Assembly (NCBI GenBank): GCA_046075665.1
Contig: JBJTQN010000051.1
Location: 1 to 39,062, forward strand
DNA length: 39,062 nt
Direction: 5' to 3'
Source of the DNA: CAIRTT01 sp046075665
GTDB taxonomy: Bacteria > Armatimonadota > Armatimonadia > Armatimonadales > Armatimonadaceae
The notes below the pieces were generated by a model. The model made no database searches and was not told where the DNA came from. It saw only the letters and a program-made list of their open reading frames with translations. Numbering within the stretch: the stretch's first letter is position 1; every line of letters begins with the position of its first letter. Made by a program: the position numbers and the translations under genes. This document shows positions 30,968 to 39,024 of the stretch, piece after piece.

Positions 30968-32152
30968 ATGTCAGTTGTTGGACCCACAGATACACCACAA
31001 CCCGCACGGATGGAAGGTGGCGGAGGGCGACTCCGCTCCCTGGAAGATGCACACATTGATGAGCTTCTCCACCTTGTCCATGACACAAAGGGCGCATCAG
31101 ACCTGCACATTGCTGTTGGCCTGCCACCGGTAGTCCGGGTCGATGGCAAGCTCCTTATGGCGCCCTATGAGGCATTTTCACCTCAAACATCACAAAGAAT
31201 CGTTTACGATATCCTCACCGATGAACAAATCCAGAAGTTTGAATCAACGTTCGAGCTTGACTTCTCCTATGCACTTGGACGTACATCCCGCTTCCGTGTA
31301 AATGTTTTCCGTGACAAGGGAACTGTTGCGGCAGCCTTCCGGACGATTCCTACCAAAATCCCGACGCTTGCCGACCTCAACCTCCCGGCTGTCGTTGAAA
31401 AACTCACTCACATCACCCGCGGACTCATCCTGGTGACTGGCCCAACGGGATCCGGTAAGTCCACTACGCTGGCTGCGATGATTAACTCGATCAACCTTGG
31501 TCGATCTGAACACATCATCACAATCGAAGACCCGATTGAGTACCTGCACTCACACAAGATGTCGGTTATCAATCAGCGTGAGCTCGGGCAGGACACAAAA
31601 ACCTTCCCTAATGCACTGCGCGCCGCACTTCGTGAAGACCCTGACGTAATTCTGGTCGGTGAGATGCGTGACCTTGAAACAATGCAGATGGCTGTTTCAT
31701 CTGCTGAAACGGGCCACCTTGTTTTTGCTACGCTCCACACCAACTCTGCGGCAACAACCGTTGACCGTATTGTTGACTCCTTCCCTCCAGGACAGCAGGA
31801 GCAGATTCGTCTCCAGCTCTCGAACAACCTTCAGGCCGTTATGTGTCAGCAGCTCCTTCCACGTATCGGTGGTGGACGCGCCTGTGCACAGGAAATCATG
31901 ATTGCAACGCCTGCTATCCGTAACCTGATTCGTGAAGCCAAGGCACACCAAATTACATCGATGATTCAGACATCTGGTGCACTCGGAATGCAAACCATGG
32001 ATATGTGTCTCCGTGACTTGGTCGTACGTGGTCAGATTACGCGTGACCTCGCACTCCAACGCGCGATGAACCGCACAGAGCTTGAAAACATGTTGATGCA
32101 AACCGAACTGACGGCCCAAAGCACACCTGGCGGTGGCGTAACCCGACGCTAG
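30968..32152 (+). CDS. pilT: Pilus retraction ATPase PilT
   Basis: A 394-residue twitching motility ATPase. After a variable head of about 20 residues it has the SDLHIAVGLPPVVRVDGKL start of the PilT N-domain, Walker A GPTGSGKSTT near 158-167, the Asp box DPIEYLH, Walker B DPDVILVGEMRD, the His box ATLHTNSA, and the PilT-specific AIRNLIRE motif at about 315-322, which is needed for retraction. It drives pilus disassembly in twitching, adhesion or DNA uptake. GGAGG stands about 12 bases before the ATG. The C-terminal tail after about residue 365 (LMQTELTAQSTPGG) is low in conservation. Confidence 0.95.
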   Translation: MSVVGPTDTPQPARMEGGGGRLRSLEDAHIDELLHLVHDTKGASDLHIAVGLPPVVRVDGKLLMAPYEAFSPQTSQRIVYDILTDEQIQKFESTFELDFSYALGRTSRFRVNVFRDKGTVAAAFRTIPTKIPTLADLNLPAVVEKLTHITRGLILVTGPTGSGKSTTLAAMINSINLGRSEHIITIEDPIEYLHSHKMSVINQRELGQDTKTFPNALRAALREDPDVILVGEMRDLETMQMAVSSAETGHLVFATLHTNSAATTVDRIVDSFPPGQQEQIRLQLSNNLQAVMCQQLLPRIGGGRACAQEIMIATPAIRNLIREAKAHQITSMIQTSGALGMQTMDMCLRDLVVRGQITRDLALQRAMNRTELENMLMQTELTAQSTPGGGVTRR

Positions 32153-32176
32153 TCAAAAGGATTCAACAACATAGAC

Positions 32177-32210
32177 AGCCCGTAGGAATAACCCTGCGGG
32201 CTTTATCTTT
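32177..32210 (+). terminator. Rho-independent terminator after pilT
   Basis: AGCCCGTAGG (32177-32186) and CCTGCGGGCT (32193-32202) form a 10-bp stem with one G-U pair and a six-base loop, followed by TTATCTTT. It lies 24 bases after the pilT stop. Confidence 0.85.
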
Positions 32211-32301
32211 GCCAATCATCTTGCTAACGTAAAGTGAAGTCAGGCACGTATCCATCGGATGTAACAGACTGATGCATCAATAGAAGACAACACATAGGAA
32301 A

Positions 32302-32336
32302 TGAAAACCCCTCTGAACACGATGTCCGGAGGGGTT
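32302..32336 (-). terminator. Rho-independent terminator after the M28 peptidase gene
   Basis: On the minus strand AACCCCTC (32336-32329) pairs with GAGGGGTT (32313-32306), and the right arm runs into a TTTT tail. It lies 20 bases after the peptidase stop codon. The plus-strand exit has no T-run, so it acts on the minus strand. Confidence 0.75.
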
Positions 32337-32355
32337 CGACTTCATGAAAGCGAAA

Positions 32356-34002
32356 CTATTCGCGCGCTTTGCCATCTACCTTTGGACGGGCTGGAGCATT
32401 GCCGACGGCGACTGCAGTCGCATGAACCGTTCGCGCAACCTTGGTCAACTTATCGTAATCGATCTTCTGAAGCTCATCTCCCACTTGATGGTAATCCTCG
32501 TGCACTCCATCAAAGTAGAAGATAATCGGAATACCCTTCTTTGCATAGTTATAGTGATCTGAACGGAAGTAGAAACGATTTGGATCATCCGGCGCATCGT
32601 AGCGGAAATCGAAGTCAAGCTTTAGGTAGCTTGCATTCACGGTATCCGAAACCTTTCCAAGTTCCTTACTTAACATCCGGGAGCCAATAACATAGATTCC
32701 GTTTGGTCCGGAGAGATCAGCGTTGCGACGATCCTGATCACCGGCCTTCTTGGAGCGACCAATCATATCGATGTTTAGCTGTGTGACGATGCTGTCGATT
32801 GGGACGGTTGGATGATCTGCAAAAAACTCAGAACCCCAGAGTCCCTTTTCCTCACCACAGTGCCATACAAAGATGAGCGAGCGCTTTGGCTTAGGACCTT
32901 TGGCAAAAGCTTCCGCAATCTGCAGAACGCCCGCGGTTCCTGAGCCATCGTCATCCGCGCCATTGAAGATACGATCGGCGCCCTCTGGAGCATTGTTTCT
33001 TACACCAATGTGGTCGTAGTGTGCACCAATCGCAACGTATTCCGCCTTTAGCTGAGGATCGCTTCCTTCAATAATGCCGATTACATTTTGCGTGCGTTGA
33101 CGTGAGATATCACGTGTAACCGTGAACTGTGCAAGCTTTGCCGGAGCGAATGCCTTACCCTTCGCCGCTTTGCTGTCCGTAGCGGTGGGAAGATCCATTC
33201 CCTCCCCATTCACGAGACTCGCACTTACCGCTGGGCTGACAGCAATCGTCGGGACGGCAGGGACAACTTCTGCCGGGTCCTGTATACGACCGAAGTTAGC
33301 CCGAGTGTTTGTCTGCTCAAACTGACGGACTCTCTGCTTCCATGCGACATCGTCTCCAGATGTGAGTATCACAATTCCAACCGCACCCAGTTTTTGTGCA
33401 ACGGCGGCCGGCGGGAAGTAGTCTACACCCGACTTACCATCCTTCCACGGCATATCCGGTGGTAGCGCGGTGGAAACAACGAGGACTTTCCCCTTGACAT
33501 CAAGGCCATCATACGGATCGACGCCCTTGGACTTCCATTGCCAACCATGCCCTACGTAAACCATCATGCCCTTCGCATCACCACGATTAAATGTCCCCGC
33601 ACTGGTTTGCGCTGCAACAAAGTCATCGGTGTACTTTAGGACACGGCCATCCAATGATGCCATTGTCTTCTCTTTATCCAAGCGTGCCCGTGTTAGGAAG
33701 ATGTCCTGGAAATAGGTACCCTTGTCTCCGCCGGGCTTTACACCAAACTTCTTCAAATTGAAGGCGAGAAATTCTGCGGCGGCATCGAGGCCAGGACTTG
33801 GCGTATCTCGTCCCTGCAGTGCATCACTCGCTATGAACATCAGATAATCGCGCGCAGCCGCTGGCGTGATGACGGAATCTGCAGCTTTTCGGTAAGCAGC
33901 AACACTTGAAGCGGATGAAGGCGCTGGTGCCTTCGCCTTGGGTGGAGCACCTGCAGCAGGAATCAGGAGCGATAGCGAAAGGGCAAGAGGAATAATTTGC
34001 AT
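32356..34002 (-). CDS. Exported M28-family zinc aminopeptidase with PA domain
   Basis: A 548-residue metallopeptidase with a signal peptide (MQIIPLALSLSLLIPAAGAP, cut near 19). A protease-associated domain spans about residues 130-290 (MVYVGHGWQWKSKG to the VPAVPTIAVSPA region). The M28 di-zinc site follows: His in AIGAHYDHIG, Asp in FNGADDDGSGTAGVL, Glu-Glu in WHCGEEKGLWGSEFF, Asp in QLNIDMIGR and the last His in GVHEDYHQVGDE. It removes N-terminal amino acids from peptides outside the cytoplasm. It starts 3 bases after the FkbM gene stop, so the two are co-transcribed, and is followed by a terminator. Substrate preference cannot be read. Confidence 0.93.
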   Translation of the reverse strand: MQIIPLALSLSLLIPAAGAPPKAKAPAPSSASSVAAYRKAADSVITPAAARDYLMFIASDALQGRDTPSPGLDAAAEFLAFNLKKFGVKPGGDKGTYFQDIFLTRARLDKEKTMASLDGRVLKYTDDFVAAQTSAGTFNRGDAKGMMVYVGHGWQWKSKGVDPYDGLDVKGKVLVVSTALPPDMPWKDGKSGVDYFPPAAVAQKLGAVGIVILTSGDDVAWKQRVRQFEQTNTRANFGRIQDPAEVVPAVPTIAVSPAVSASLVNGEGMDLPTATDSKAAKGKAFAPAKLAQFTVTRDISRQRTQNVIGIIEGSDPQLKAEYVAIGAHYDHIGVRNNAPEGADRIFNGADDDGSGTAGVLQIAEAFAKGPKPKRSLIFVWHCGEEKGLWGSEFFADHPTVPIDSIVTQLNIDMIGRSKKAGDQDRRNADLSGPNGIYVIGSRMLSKELGKVSDTVNASYLKLDFDFRYDAPDDPNRFYFRSDHYNYAKKGIPIIFYFDGVHEDYHQVGDELQKIDYDKLTKVARTVHATAVAVGNAPARPKVDGKARE

Positions 34003-34005
34003 AGG

Positions 34006-34680
34006 TTAGATCTCGGAGAAAAAGAATTTATTGAATGGAATCGGACGGTACTCGTAAGCTGGTGGGTCAACAAGTGTCATCTTGTAACCAAGTCCAGCGA
34101 GAAAGGTTGCCACACGTTCGTGCAGCTCAGGAGAGTGTAGTTCTACGGAGATATGTGGATGGAAGCGCTCAAGCGTTGCTCGCATCCCCTCAAGGACATC
34201 CATCTCACCGCCATCTACATCGATTTTCACAACATCGAGGCGTGAGAGTCCCGTTTGTTCCGCATAGTTATCGAATGTGATGCCGGGAAAACCCACGGTG
34301 TTTGGCCCGATAGCGAATTCAGTAACGATTGTAAGCTCAGCAAGACCAAGCGGCGCATTTAAGTCATAGGCGCGCTGCATATATTCTCGGCGCTCGCTTG
34401 GTTCGAATGCGATTACATGTCCATTCCGTCCAGCCTCACGGGCCATCAGCAACGAAAAGTAGCCCTCAGCAGCGCCAACGTCAACGCATACAGCACCTGG
34501 ATTGATGGCTCTGATGAGCCAATCCATTTGGGCGACTTCATAAATGCCACGCCAGGTCTGCGTGTCACGAACAAAATCAAAGTAGGCAACCATCCCCTTC
34601 ATCGGGCCGCCAATAAACTTGGCCTTTCGCATCCCTTTTCCAAACAGGATACCTTTGATGGTCTTTGCGATGGACGGCAT
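34006..34680 (-). CDS. FkbM-family methyltransferase
   Basis: A protein of 224 residues from the ATG at 34680, preferred because GGGG lies about 9 bases upstream; an upstream ATG at 34710 would add ten residues. AdoMet-binding motif I is AVCVDVGAAEGYFSLLMARE, followed by VIAFEPSERR. The FkbM hallmark KIDVDGGEMDVLEGM (motif D-V-x-G-x-E) and the closing ISVELHSPE are present. FkbM proteins methylate hydroxyl groups, often on sugars or polyketides, in the cytoplasm. The acceptor is unknown. It leads a two-gene unit with the M28 peptidase. Its upstream region holds a 21-bp palindrome shared with the divergent zinc-ribbon gene. Confidence 0.87.
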   Translation of the reverse strand: MPSIAKTIKGILFGKGMRKAKFIGGPMKGMVAYFDFVRDTQTWRGIYEVAQMDWLIRAINPGAVCVDVGAAEGYFSLLMAREAGRNGHVIAFEPSERREYMQRAYDLNAPLGLAELTIVTEFAIGPNTVGFPGITFDNYAEQTGLSRLDVVKIDVDGGEMDVLEGMRATLERFHPHISVELHSPELHERVATFLAGLGYKMTLVDPPAYEYRPIPFNKFFFSEI

Positions 34681-34724
34681 GAACACTACCCCAACACGAT
34701 GCTGCGGCACTGGTTTACACCAGC

Positions 34725-34745
34725 CGTGTCAACATATTTGACACG
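34725..34745. promoter_or_regulatory. Perfect 21-bp palindrome, likely operator
   Basis: CGTGTCAA (34725-34732), CATAT, TTGACACG (34738-34745): eight paired bases around five. TTGACA, a consensus -35 hexamer, is formed on both strands. It stands between the divergent FkbM and zinc-ribbon genes, 45 bases before the former. No good -10 box at 16-18 bases was found on either strand. A separate small hairpin CTGGT-TTAC-ACCAG lies at 34710-34723. A dimeric repressor site is the most natural reading. Confidence 0.45.
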
Positions 34746-34916
34746 CTAACCGTAGGCTATTGCACCATGTAGCCGGGAAAAGTACCAGTCCCACTCCGGT
34801 CCTCCAAGTGAGAAACGTTCCTCCGTGCATGCACTGCCAACCGGCCTTACTCCGCTGATAAACTTAGAGGGAACATCCGTTGTTATTGACTCGTAAATAT
34901 TGGACTGGAGGCTACG

Positions 34917-35909
34917 ATGGAAAAATGTACTGGATGCGGAGGTGGAATCCCGGATAGTGCGCGATTTTGTCCCTTGTGCGGTAAATCAATCGCTGCGGCA
35001 ACGACTGCACCGGCATTTGGAAAACTTGCGCCCCCTACTTCCGTGCCGGATTCTCCAACGGCAGCTAGCCACACATCAGTAGGTGTTCAGGACTCCAAAA
35101 AGTGGATTATCGTTGGAGTAGCAGCCATCGGCTTGCTTGGACTCGGTGCGTTTCTAGCCAAGACAGCAGGGCTTCTTGGATCGCAGCCAACAGCCACGAA
35201 AAGCACTGCGATTCTGGCTCCGCCGCAAACACAGACCGCTGCGGCTCCTATCTTGCAGGCCCCTACCACCGAAGCGCCACAATCCCCTGTACTTACTCCA
35301 CCTGGCCAAACAGGTATTCCGATGCCAGAGGATGTCATCGCCTATCTCCGCTGGTTAAAGCAATACCACGCTGACCTGCGTCAGGTGTCTTCCTCTCTGG
35401 AAGGCGTTGCGATGCAGATCATTCCGACGATGACAGTGAATGGCTACAATCAGCTGTTTAACGAGGATGAAAACAGAATCAATGTACCGGGCCAAGATCA
35501 AACCCGTGGTCGCCTCCTTGAAGTGACATCACAGCTCAACCAGATGGCCGCACGCTTCAACGGCGTTCGTCCTCCGGATCCCTGTGCCCCGCTCGCGGGG
35601 CAGTACCAGCAATCAATGAACCTGCATCTGCAACAGATTGCCAAACTGGCTACGCTGTTGGAGAAGATTATGGAAAATCCTGCGGATGCCGCATCCCTTC
35701 TCCCAGAGCTAACGGGTGAGATGGGGTCAAAATCGATGTCTGGACAAGCGGACAGTGCAGTAAAGGGAGCCGACCAACAACTTAACACACTGCGTGAGCG
35801 CTACATTGACATTCCAAGTGACATCAACCGAGGAACGTTCCAGATTGACACGCTTGACAGTGGCCTCAATGCCGGCAAGCTTCTCGGCGGGAAAGGTCTG
35901 GGACTTTAG
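34917..35909 (+). CDS. Zinc-ribbon membrane protein of unknown function
   Basis: A 330-residue protein. Residues 1-24 form a zinc ribbon with C-x2-C (CTGC) and C-x2-C (CPLC) pairs. A Pro/Ala/Ser-rich linker follows, then one hydrophobic helix (about 62-84, WIIVGVAAIGLLGLGAFLA), then a second Pro/Thr/Ala-rich linker to about residue 130. Residues about 135-330 are a helical domain (IAYLRWLKQYHADLRQV, then several amphipathic helices) with no recognised family. The likely topology is an N-in, C-out single-pass protein with the ribbon in the cytoplasm. GGAGG at 34907-34911 lies 5 bases before the ATG. It is alone on its strand. The zinc ribbon plus a single helix resembles many sensor-like or scaffold proteins, but no function can be assigned. 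Confidence 0.8.
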   Translation: MEKCTGCGGGIPDSARFCPLCGKSIAAATTAPAFGKLAPPTSVPDSPTAASHTSVGVQDSKKWIIVGVAAIGLLGLGAFLAKTAGLLGSQPTATKSTAILAPPQTQTAAAPILQAPTTEAPQSPVLTPPGQTGIPMPEDVIAYLRWLKQYHADLRQVSSSLEGVAMQIIPTMTVNGYNQLFNEDENRINVPGQDQTRGRLLEVTSQLNQMAARFNGVRPPDPCAPLAGQYQQSMNLHLQQIAKLATLLEKIMENPADAASLLPELTGEMGSKSMSGQADSAVKGADQQLNTLRERYIDIPSDINRGTFQIDTLDSGLNAGKLLGGKGLGL

Positions 35910-35960
35910 CCACGCCTACTGCATTTGTGCAATATGCCTGATGATTGGGTTTGTCAGTTA

Positions 35961-35994
35961 AAAAATCACGGCCTCCCGGAATCCGGGAGGCCGT
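35961..35994 (-). terminator. Terminator between converging genes, strongest for the barrel gene
   Basis: ACGGCCTCCCGG (35968-35979), loop AAT, CCGGGAGGCCGT (35983-35994): a perfect 12-bp stem. On the minus strand it is followed by GATTTTTTAA, a good U-tract, so it ends the barrel/xylA unit 8 bases after the barrel stop. It may also stop transcription of the zinc-ribbon gene from the other side. Confidence 0.88.
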
Positions 35995-36001
35995 TCATAC
36001 T

Positions 36002-36523
36002 TCAGAAACGGTACGCGACGCGGAGCTGCGAACCGCTGAAGTTCATTCCCTGGGCTTCATTGATTGATGTGACATCGTACTCAAGCGCCCAGCCATCGTT
36101 TCTCTCGTAGCCAACCAACAGCTTTGCTCCAAAACGGCCGCTGGAACCACCGCTTTGAAGCGAGTAATAGCCAAGGCCACCACCGTAGTAGAAACGATCT
36201 GAGGAAACAGGGCTGCTTACGAAAGATCGCACCTGCGCACCGATTCCAATGCGGCGAACAGAATCCCGACCTGCCCCGATACTCACGAGGCGGTCACGCC
36301 ACGAATAGTCAAGAAATGCGCCGGTAATCGTCGGTAGCTTTGATGCGGACTTTTTGAAGTCATATGACACGCCAATAGACGCGTTGGTATTTGCGGAGCC
36401 ATCCGTCGGTCGAAGGACACCAGCAAGCACTCGCAGCGGTCGCTGAACGGTAACCTGATCAGCTACCACCACCGGGTGTGAAACGGATGTCGATGCCAAA
36501 GCGGCAGCCAAGAGGGTGATCAT
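36002..36523 (-). CDS. Small outer-membrane beta-barrel protein
   Basis: A 173-residue protein with a short signal peptide (MITLLAAALASTSVSHP) and alternating hydrophobic/polar strands: ASIGVSYDF, TGAFLDYSW, LVSIGAGRD, RIGIGAQVR, FYYGGGLGYYSL, FGAKLLVGYE, LEYDVTSI. The C-terminal strand SQLRVAYRF ends in Phe, the usual signal for BAM-mediated insertion. About eight strands fit an OmpX/OmpW-sized barrel. It starts 12 bases after the xylose isomerase stop and ends at a strong terminator, so it is the second gene of that unit. Role unknown; the pairing with a cytoplasmic sugar isomerase may be chance. Confidence 0.75.
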   Translation of the reverse strand: MITLLAAALASTSVSHPVVVADQVTVQRPLRVLAGVLRPTDGSANTNASIGVSYDFKKSASKLPTITGAFLDYSWRDRLVSIGAGRDSVRRIGIGAQVRSFVSSPVSSDRFYYGGGLGYYSLQSGGSSGRFGAKLLVGYERNDGWALEYDVTSINEAQGMNFSGSQLRVAYRF

Positions 36524-36535
36524 CGTAAGATTCTC

Positions 36536-37708
36536 CTAGTCCTGAATGCCCATCAGTATATCAAAGAGGCGCTGATCCAACTGCTCGTATGGCAATGCCT
36601 GCTCCGTGATGCCATCGACATCGAATTGCTTGGCCTGGATCGCTGCTGCTCTTTCTGGAGTGTAGTCACCGAGGAGCGCCTCCGACTCCGCACAGCTTGG
36701 ATTCAGTTGCGCAAGTAATTCCTGAACGATTGGATCAGCATCAAAGATACGAGCCTTTTCTTTGAGTATGAGGTAAGACCGCATACATCCCTTGGCAAAT
36801 CCGAGGATATCTGCATCATCGGATGCGGTACGCAGTGGATGAGCATCGAAGTGGAGCGAACCCTTATATCCGTAGTTCTCCAGCATTCGGACGAGGAAGA
36901 ACGCATTCTTGGCATCTTCCTGACCAAAGCGCAGGTCCTGATCAAAGCGACCAGGCTTTTGGCCATTGAGGTCAATATGGAACAGTTTTCCAGCTTCAAG
37001 CGCCTGTGCTACCGCGTGGTAGAAGTTCAGGCCAGCGATGGTTTCATGGGCGACTTCAGGATTGACACCGACCATTTCGGAATGCTTCAACGTAGCAATG
37101 AAGCCAAGCATCGCGCCCGTTGTAGGCATGTAGATGTCACCGCGTGGCTCATTTGGCTTAGCTTCGAGGGCAAACTTGTAGTCATAGCCCTGTGCGATGG
37201 AGTATTCGCAGAGGAAGTCCATAGCCTCGCGCATCCGCTTGGATGCCACAACGGCATCCTTGCCAGCATCCACTTCTGCGCCTTCCCGACCACCCCAGAA
37301 CACATAGACCTTGGCGCCAAGCTCGTTACCAACATCCATTGATCGCATCGTCTTCTGCAACGCAAAAGCACGCACCTTTGGATCATTAGATGTAAATGCG
37401 CCATCCCGGAAGATTGGGTGCGTAAACAGGTTGGTGGTTGCCATCGGGACGCAGATTCCGGTGTCATGCAGACGCTGCTTGAATTCAGCGATGATGCGAT
37501 CCTGTTCAGCGATGGATTTACCGAAGCCAAGGAGATCGTGATCGTGCAGGTTGACACCGTAGACGCCCAGGTCTGACAGCTTATCAAGCATTGTAAGCGG
37601 GTCGTAGCCAGGGCGGGTTGGCTCACCAAACGGGTCACGTCCGTTGTTCTGCAACGTCCAGAGACCAAATGTAAACCGATCAGACTTTTGAGGGGTAAAG
37701 AGCGACAT
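36536..37708 (-). CDS. xylA: Xylose isomerase, class I (actinobacterial-type)
   Basis: A protein of 390 residues from the ATG at 37708; AAGGA lies 8 bases upstream, while the ATG at 37717 would sit on top of that site. It isomerises D-xylose to D-xylulose (and glucose to fructose). Catalytic His55 and Asp58 are in VNLHDHDL. Metal ligands are in ALEAKPNEPR (Glu, Lys), EVAHE (Glu, His), LFHIDLNGQ (Asp), RFDQDLRFG (two Asp) and HFDAHP (Asp). The 390-residue length and the start FGLWTLQ match the short, Streptomyces-like class rather than the about 440-residue enterobacterial class. No xylulokinase or xylose transporter is adjacent. Confidence 0.95.
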   Translation of the reverse strand: MSLFTPQKSDRFTFGLWTLQNNGRDPFGEPTRPGYDPLTMLDKLSDLGVYGVNLHDHDLLGFGKSIAEQDRIIAEFKQRLHDTGICVPMATTNLFTHPIFRDGAFTSNDPKVRAFALQKTMRSMDVGNELGAKVYVFWGGREGAEVDAGKDAVVASKRMREAMDFLCEYSIAQGYDYKFALEAKPNEPRGDIYMPTTGAMLGFIATLKHSEMVGVNPEVAHETIAGLNFYHAVAQALEAGKLFHIDLNGQKPGRFDQDLRFGQEDAKNAFFLVRMLENYGYKGSLHFDAHPLRTASDDADILGFAKGCMRSYLILKEKARIFDADPIVQELLAQLNPSCAESEALLGDYTPERAAAIQAKQFDVDGITEQALPYEQLDQRLFDILMGIQD

Positions 37709-37778
37709 CGCTAGCATCCTTGTAGTGCGTATTGTTGACAGGGGAATCCACCATCACATCACACAGTCTACAGGTTGC

Positions 37779-38810
37779 TTAATGGCTATCCCCACTACAG
37801 AGCTCTCGATAGAGTTTCATAATTTTCCGAACGTACCCTTGCGTTTCGCGATAGGGTGGGATTCCTCCCCATCGACGGACGGCTCCCATGCCTGCGTTGT
37901 AGCTCGCAAGTGCAAGCGCCAGGTGGTTGTCGTTAGCCTTATCAAAATCATTCGATTTGCTGTACTTGTTGAGGCGTTCTTTGATGAGATAGATACCTCC
38001 AGCAAGGTTTTGTACCGGGTCGTATGGATTAGACAAACGCAGACGCCTGACTTCGTCTGGCATCAGCTGAATGAGGCCCATCGCCCCTTTGTGGCTGGTT
38101 TCTGTGATGCGAAAGTCGCTTTCTGCAACCACCGTTGCTACAGCAAGGCGAGGATCAAGGTCATATTCTTCCGAAAATCTGAGGATGCCATACGTAATCT
38201 GATCCGCTTGCGCATCTGAGAGGCGTTTATTATGACGTTTGATGTAGCCTTTGTAGCTGGCAAATACGGCCTGGCTCTTAGGTGACAGAGCAGCCCTTAG
38301 CCTTGCGATCGAGCCAACGGTTCCAGGTTTTGGCGTCGGCATCGCGCGTGACTTGTTTGGGGATGGCTTACTGACTGACGTACTTGGAATCATCCGTCGC
38401 TCGGCTTCCAGCCAGCGTGCTTCGGCGCGAAGGCGTTCTTCAAACCAACGTGCTTCACGCAGGGCGATATCAGCCGCACTCGCTACGGCTATCACCGTCA
38501 TCGGGGGGATGCCTGAAAGCACACCTTCCGATTCAGACTTGCTTACGGTTGCCAATACGCGAACCTGGCTGCCAGAGTGCAGCCATATGGGTTGGACACT
38601 GATTGTTAGTCGAACGGTTGATCCATCCTGAAGCGACAGAATCAGGACGGCATCGTCATCATCGCCAGCAAGAATCCCGGTCAGGCGGCCGTCCAGCTCA
38701 AATGGGACATCCGGTGGTATCCGGAAACCACGGGATGACGACACGTAAGCGCCTTGTTTCCACCCGCTGGCACGGCGCTGCGCCAGGTACTGGTCAGTTG
38801 GAGATTGCAT
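37779..38810 (-). CDS. Lytic transglycosylase (SLT domain)
   Basis: A protein of 343 residues from the ATG at 38810, chosen because GAGGTG lies 10 bases upstream; the in-frame ATG at 38876 would touch the mature end of the tRNA gene. The C-terminal part (about residue 205 on) is an SLT/Slt70-like catalytic domain: catalytic Glu in VVAESDFRI, then GAMGLIQLMP, NLAGGIYLI and LALASYNAGMGAV, closing with ETQGYVRKI. It cleaves the MurNAc-GlcNAc bond of peptidoglycan with formation of anhydro-MurNAc. The N-terminal 200 residues are basic and variable, with coiled-coil-like EERLRAEARWLEAERRM. No clear signal peptide is visible at this start, which is odd for a periplasmic enzyme. Confidence 0.87.
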   Translation of the reverse strand: MQSPTDQYLAQRRASGWKQGAYVSSSRGFRIPPDVPFELDGRLTGILAGDDDDAVLILSLQDGSTVRLTISVQPIWLHSGSQVRVLATVSKSESEGVLSGIPPMTVIAVASAADIALREARWFEERLRAEARWLEAERRMIPSTSVSKPSPNKSRAMPTPKPGTVGSIARLRAALSPKSQAVFASYKGYIKRHNKRLSDAQADQITYGILRFSEEYDLDPRLAVATVVAESDFRITETSHKGAMGLIQLMPDEVRRLRLSNPYDPVQNLAGGIYLIKERLNKYSKSNDFDKANDNHLALALASYNAGMGAVRRWGGIPPYRETQGYVRKIMKLYRELCSGDSH

Positions 38811-38875
38811 CACAGTTGGCCACCTCACCATTGAAAAGCGCAAATGAAAACGTCCGCCAAGAACGGGAATCGACA

Positions 38876-38964
38876 CGGAGAGACAGGGATTCGAACCCTG
38901 GGTAGGATTTGACCCCTACAACCACTTAGCAGGCGGCCGCTTTCGTCCACTCAGCCATCTCTCC
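38876..38964 (-). tRNA. tRNA-Ser (anticodon GCU)
   Basis: On the minus strand the gene begins GGAGAGA and ends TCTCTCC plus discriminator G (acceptor arm 38958-38964 with 38877-38883). Anticodon loop CTGCTAA gives anticodon GCU, reading AGC and AGU. The stem around it is GCCGC/GTGGT with two G-U pairs. A long variable arm (GTAGG/CCTAC) identifies a class II tRNA, and the T arm CAGGG-TTCGAAT-CCCTG is intact. The 3' CCA is not encoded. Confidence 0.95.
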
Positions 38965-38995
38965 ACAACAATTCACCGTCCTCAACGGACATGTA

Positions 38996-39024
38996 GGAAT
39001 ACCATGTGGATACGGCGCGTGCAA
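38996..39024 (-). promoter_or_regulatory. Probable promoter of tRNA-Ser
   Basis: Minus-strand TTGCAC (39024-39019), a 17-base spacer and TATTCC (39001-38996). Transcription would begin near 38989, about 25 bases before the mature 5' end. The -10 match is moderate. The -35 hexamer equals that of the pilB promoter. Confidence 0.4.
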
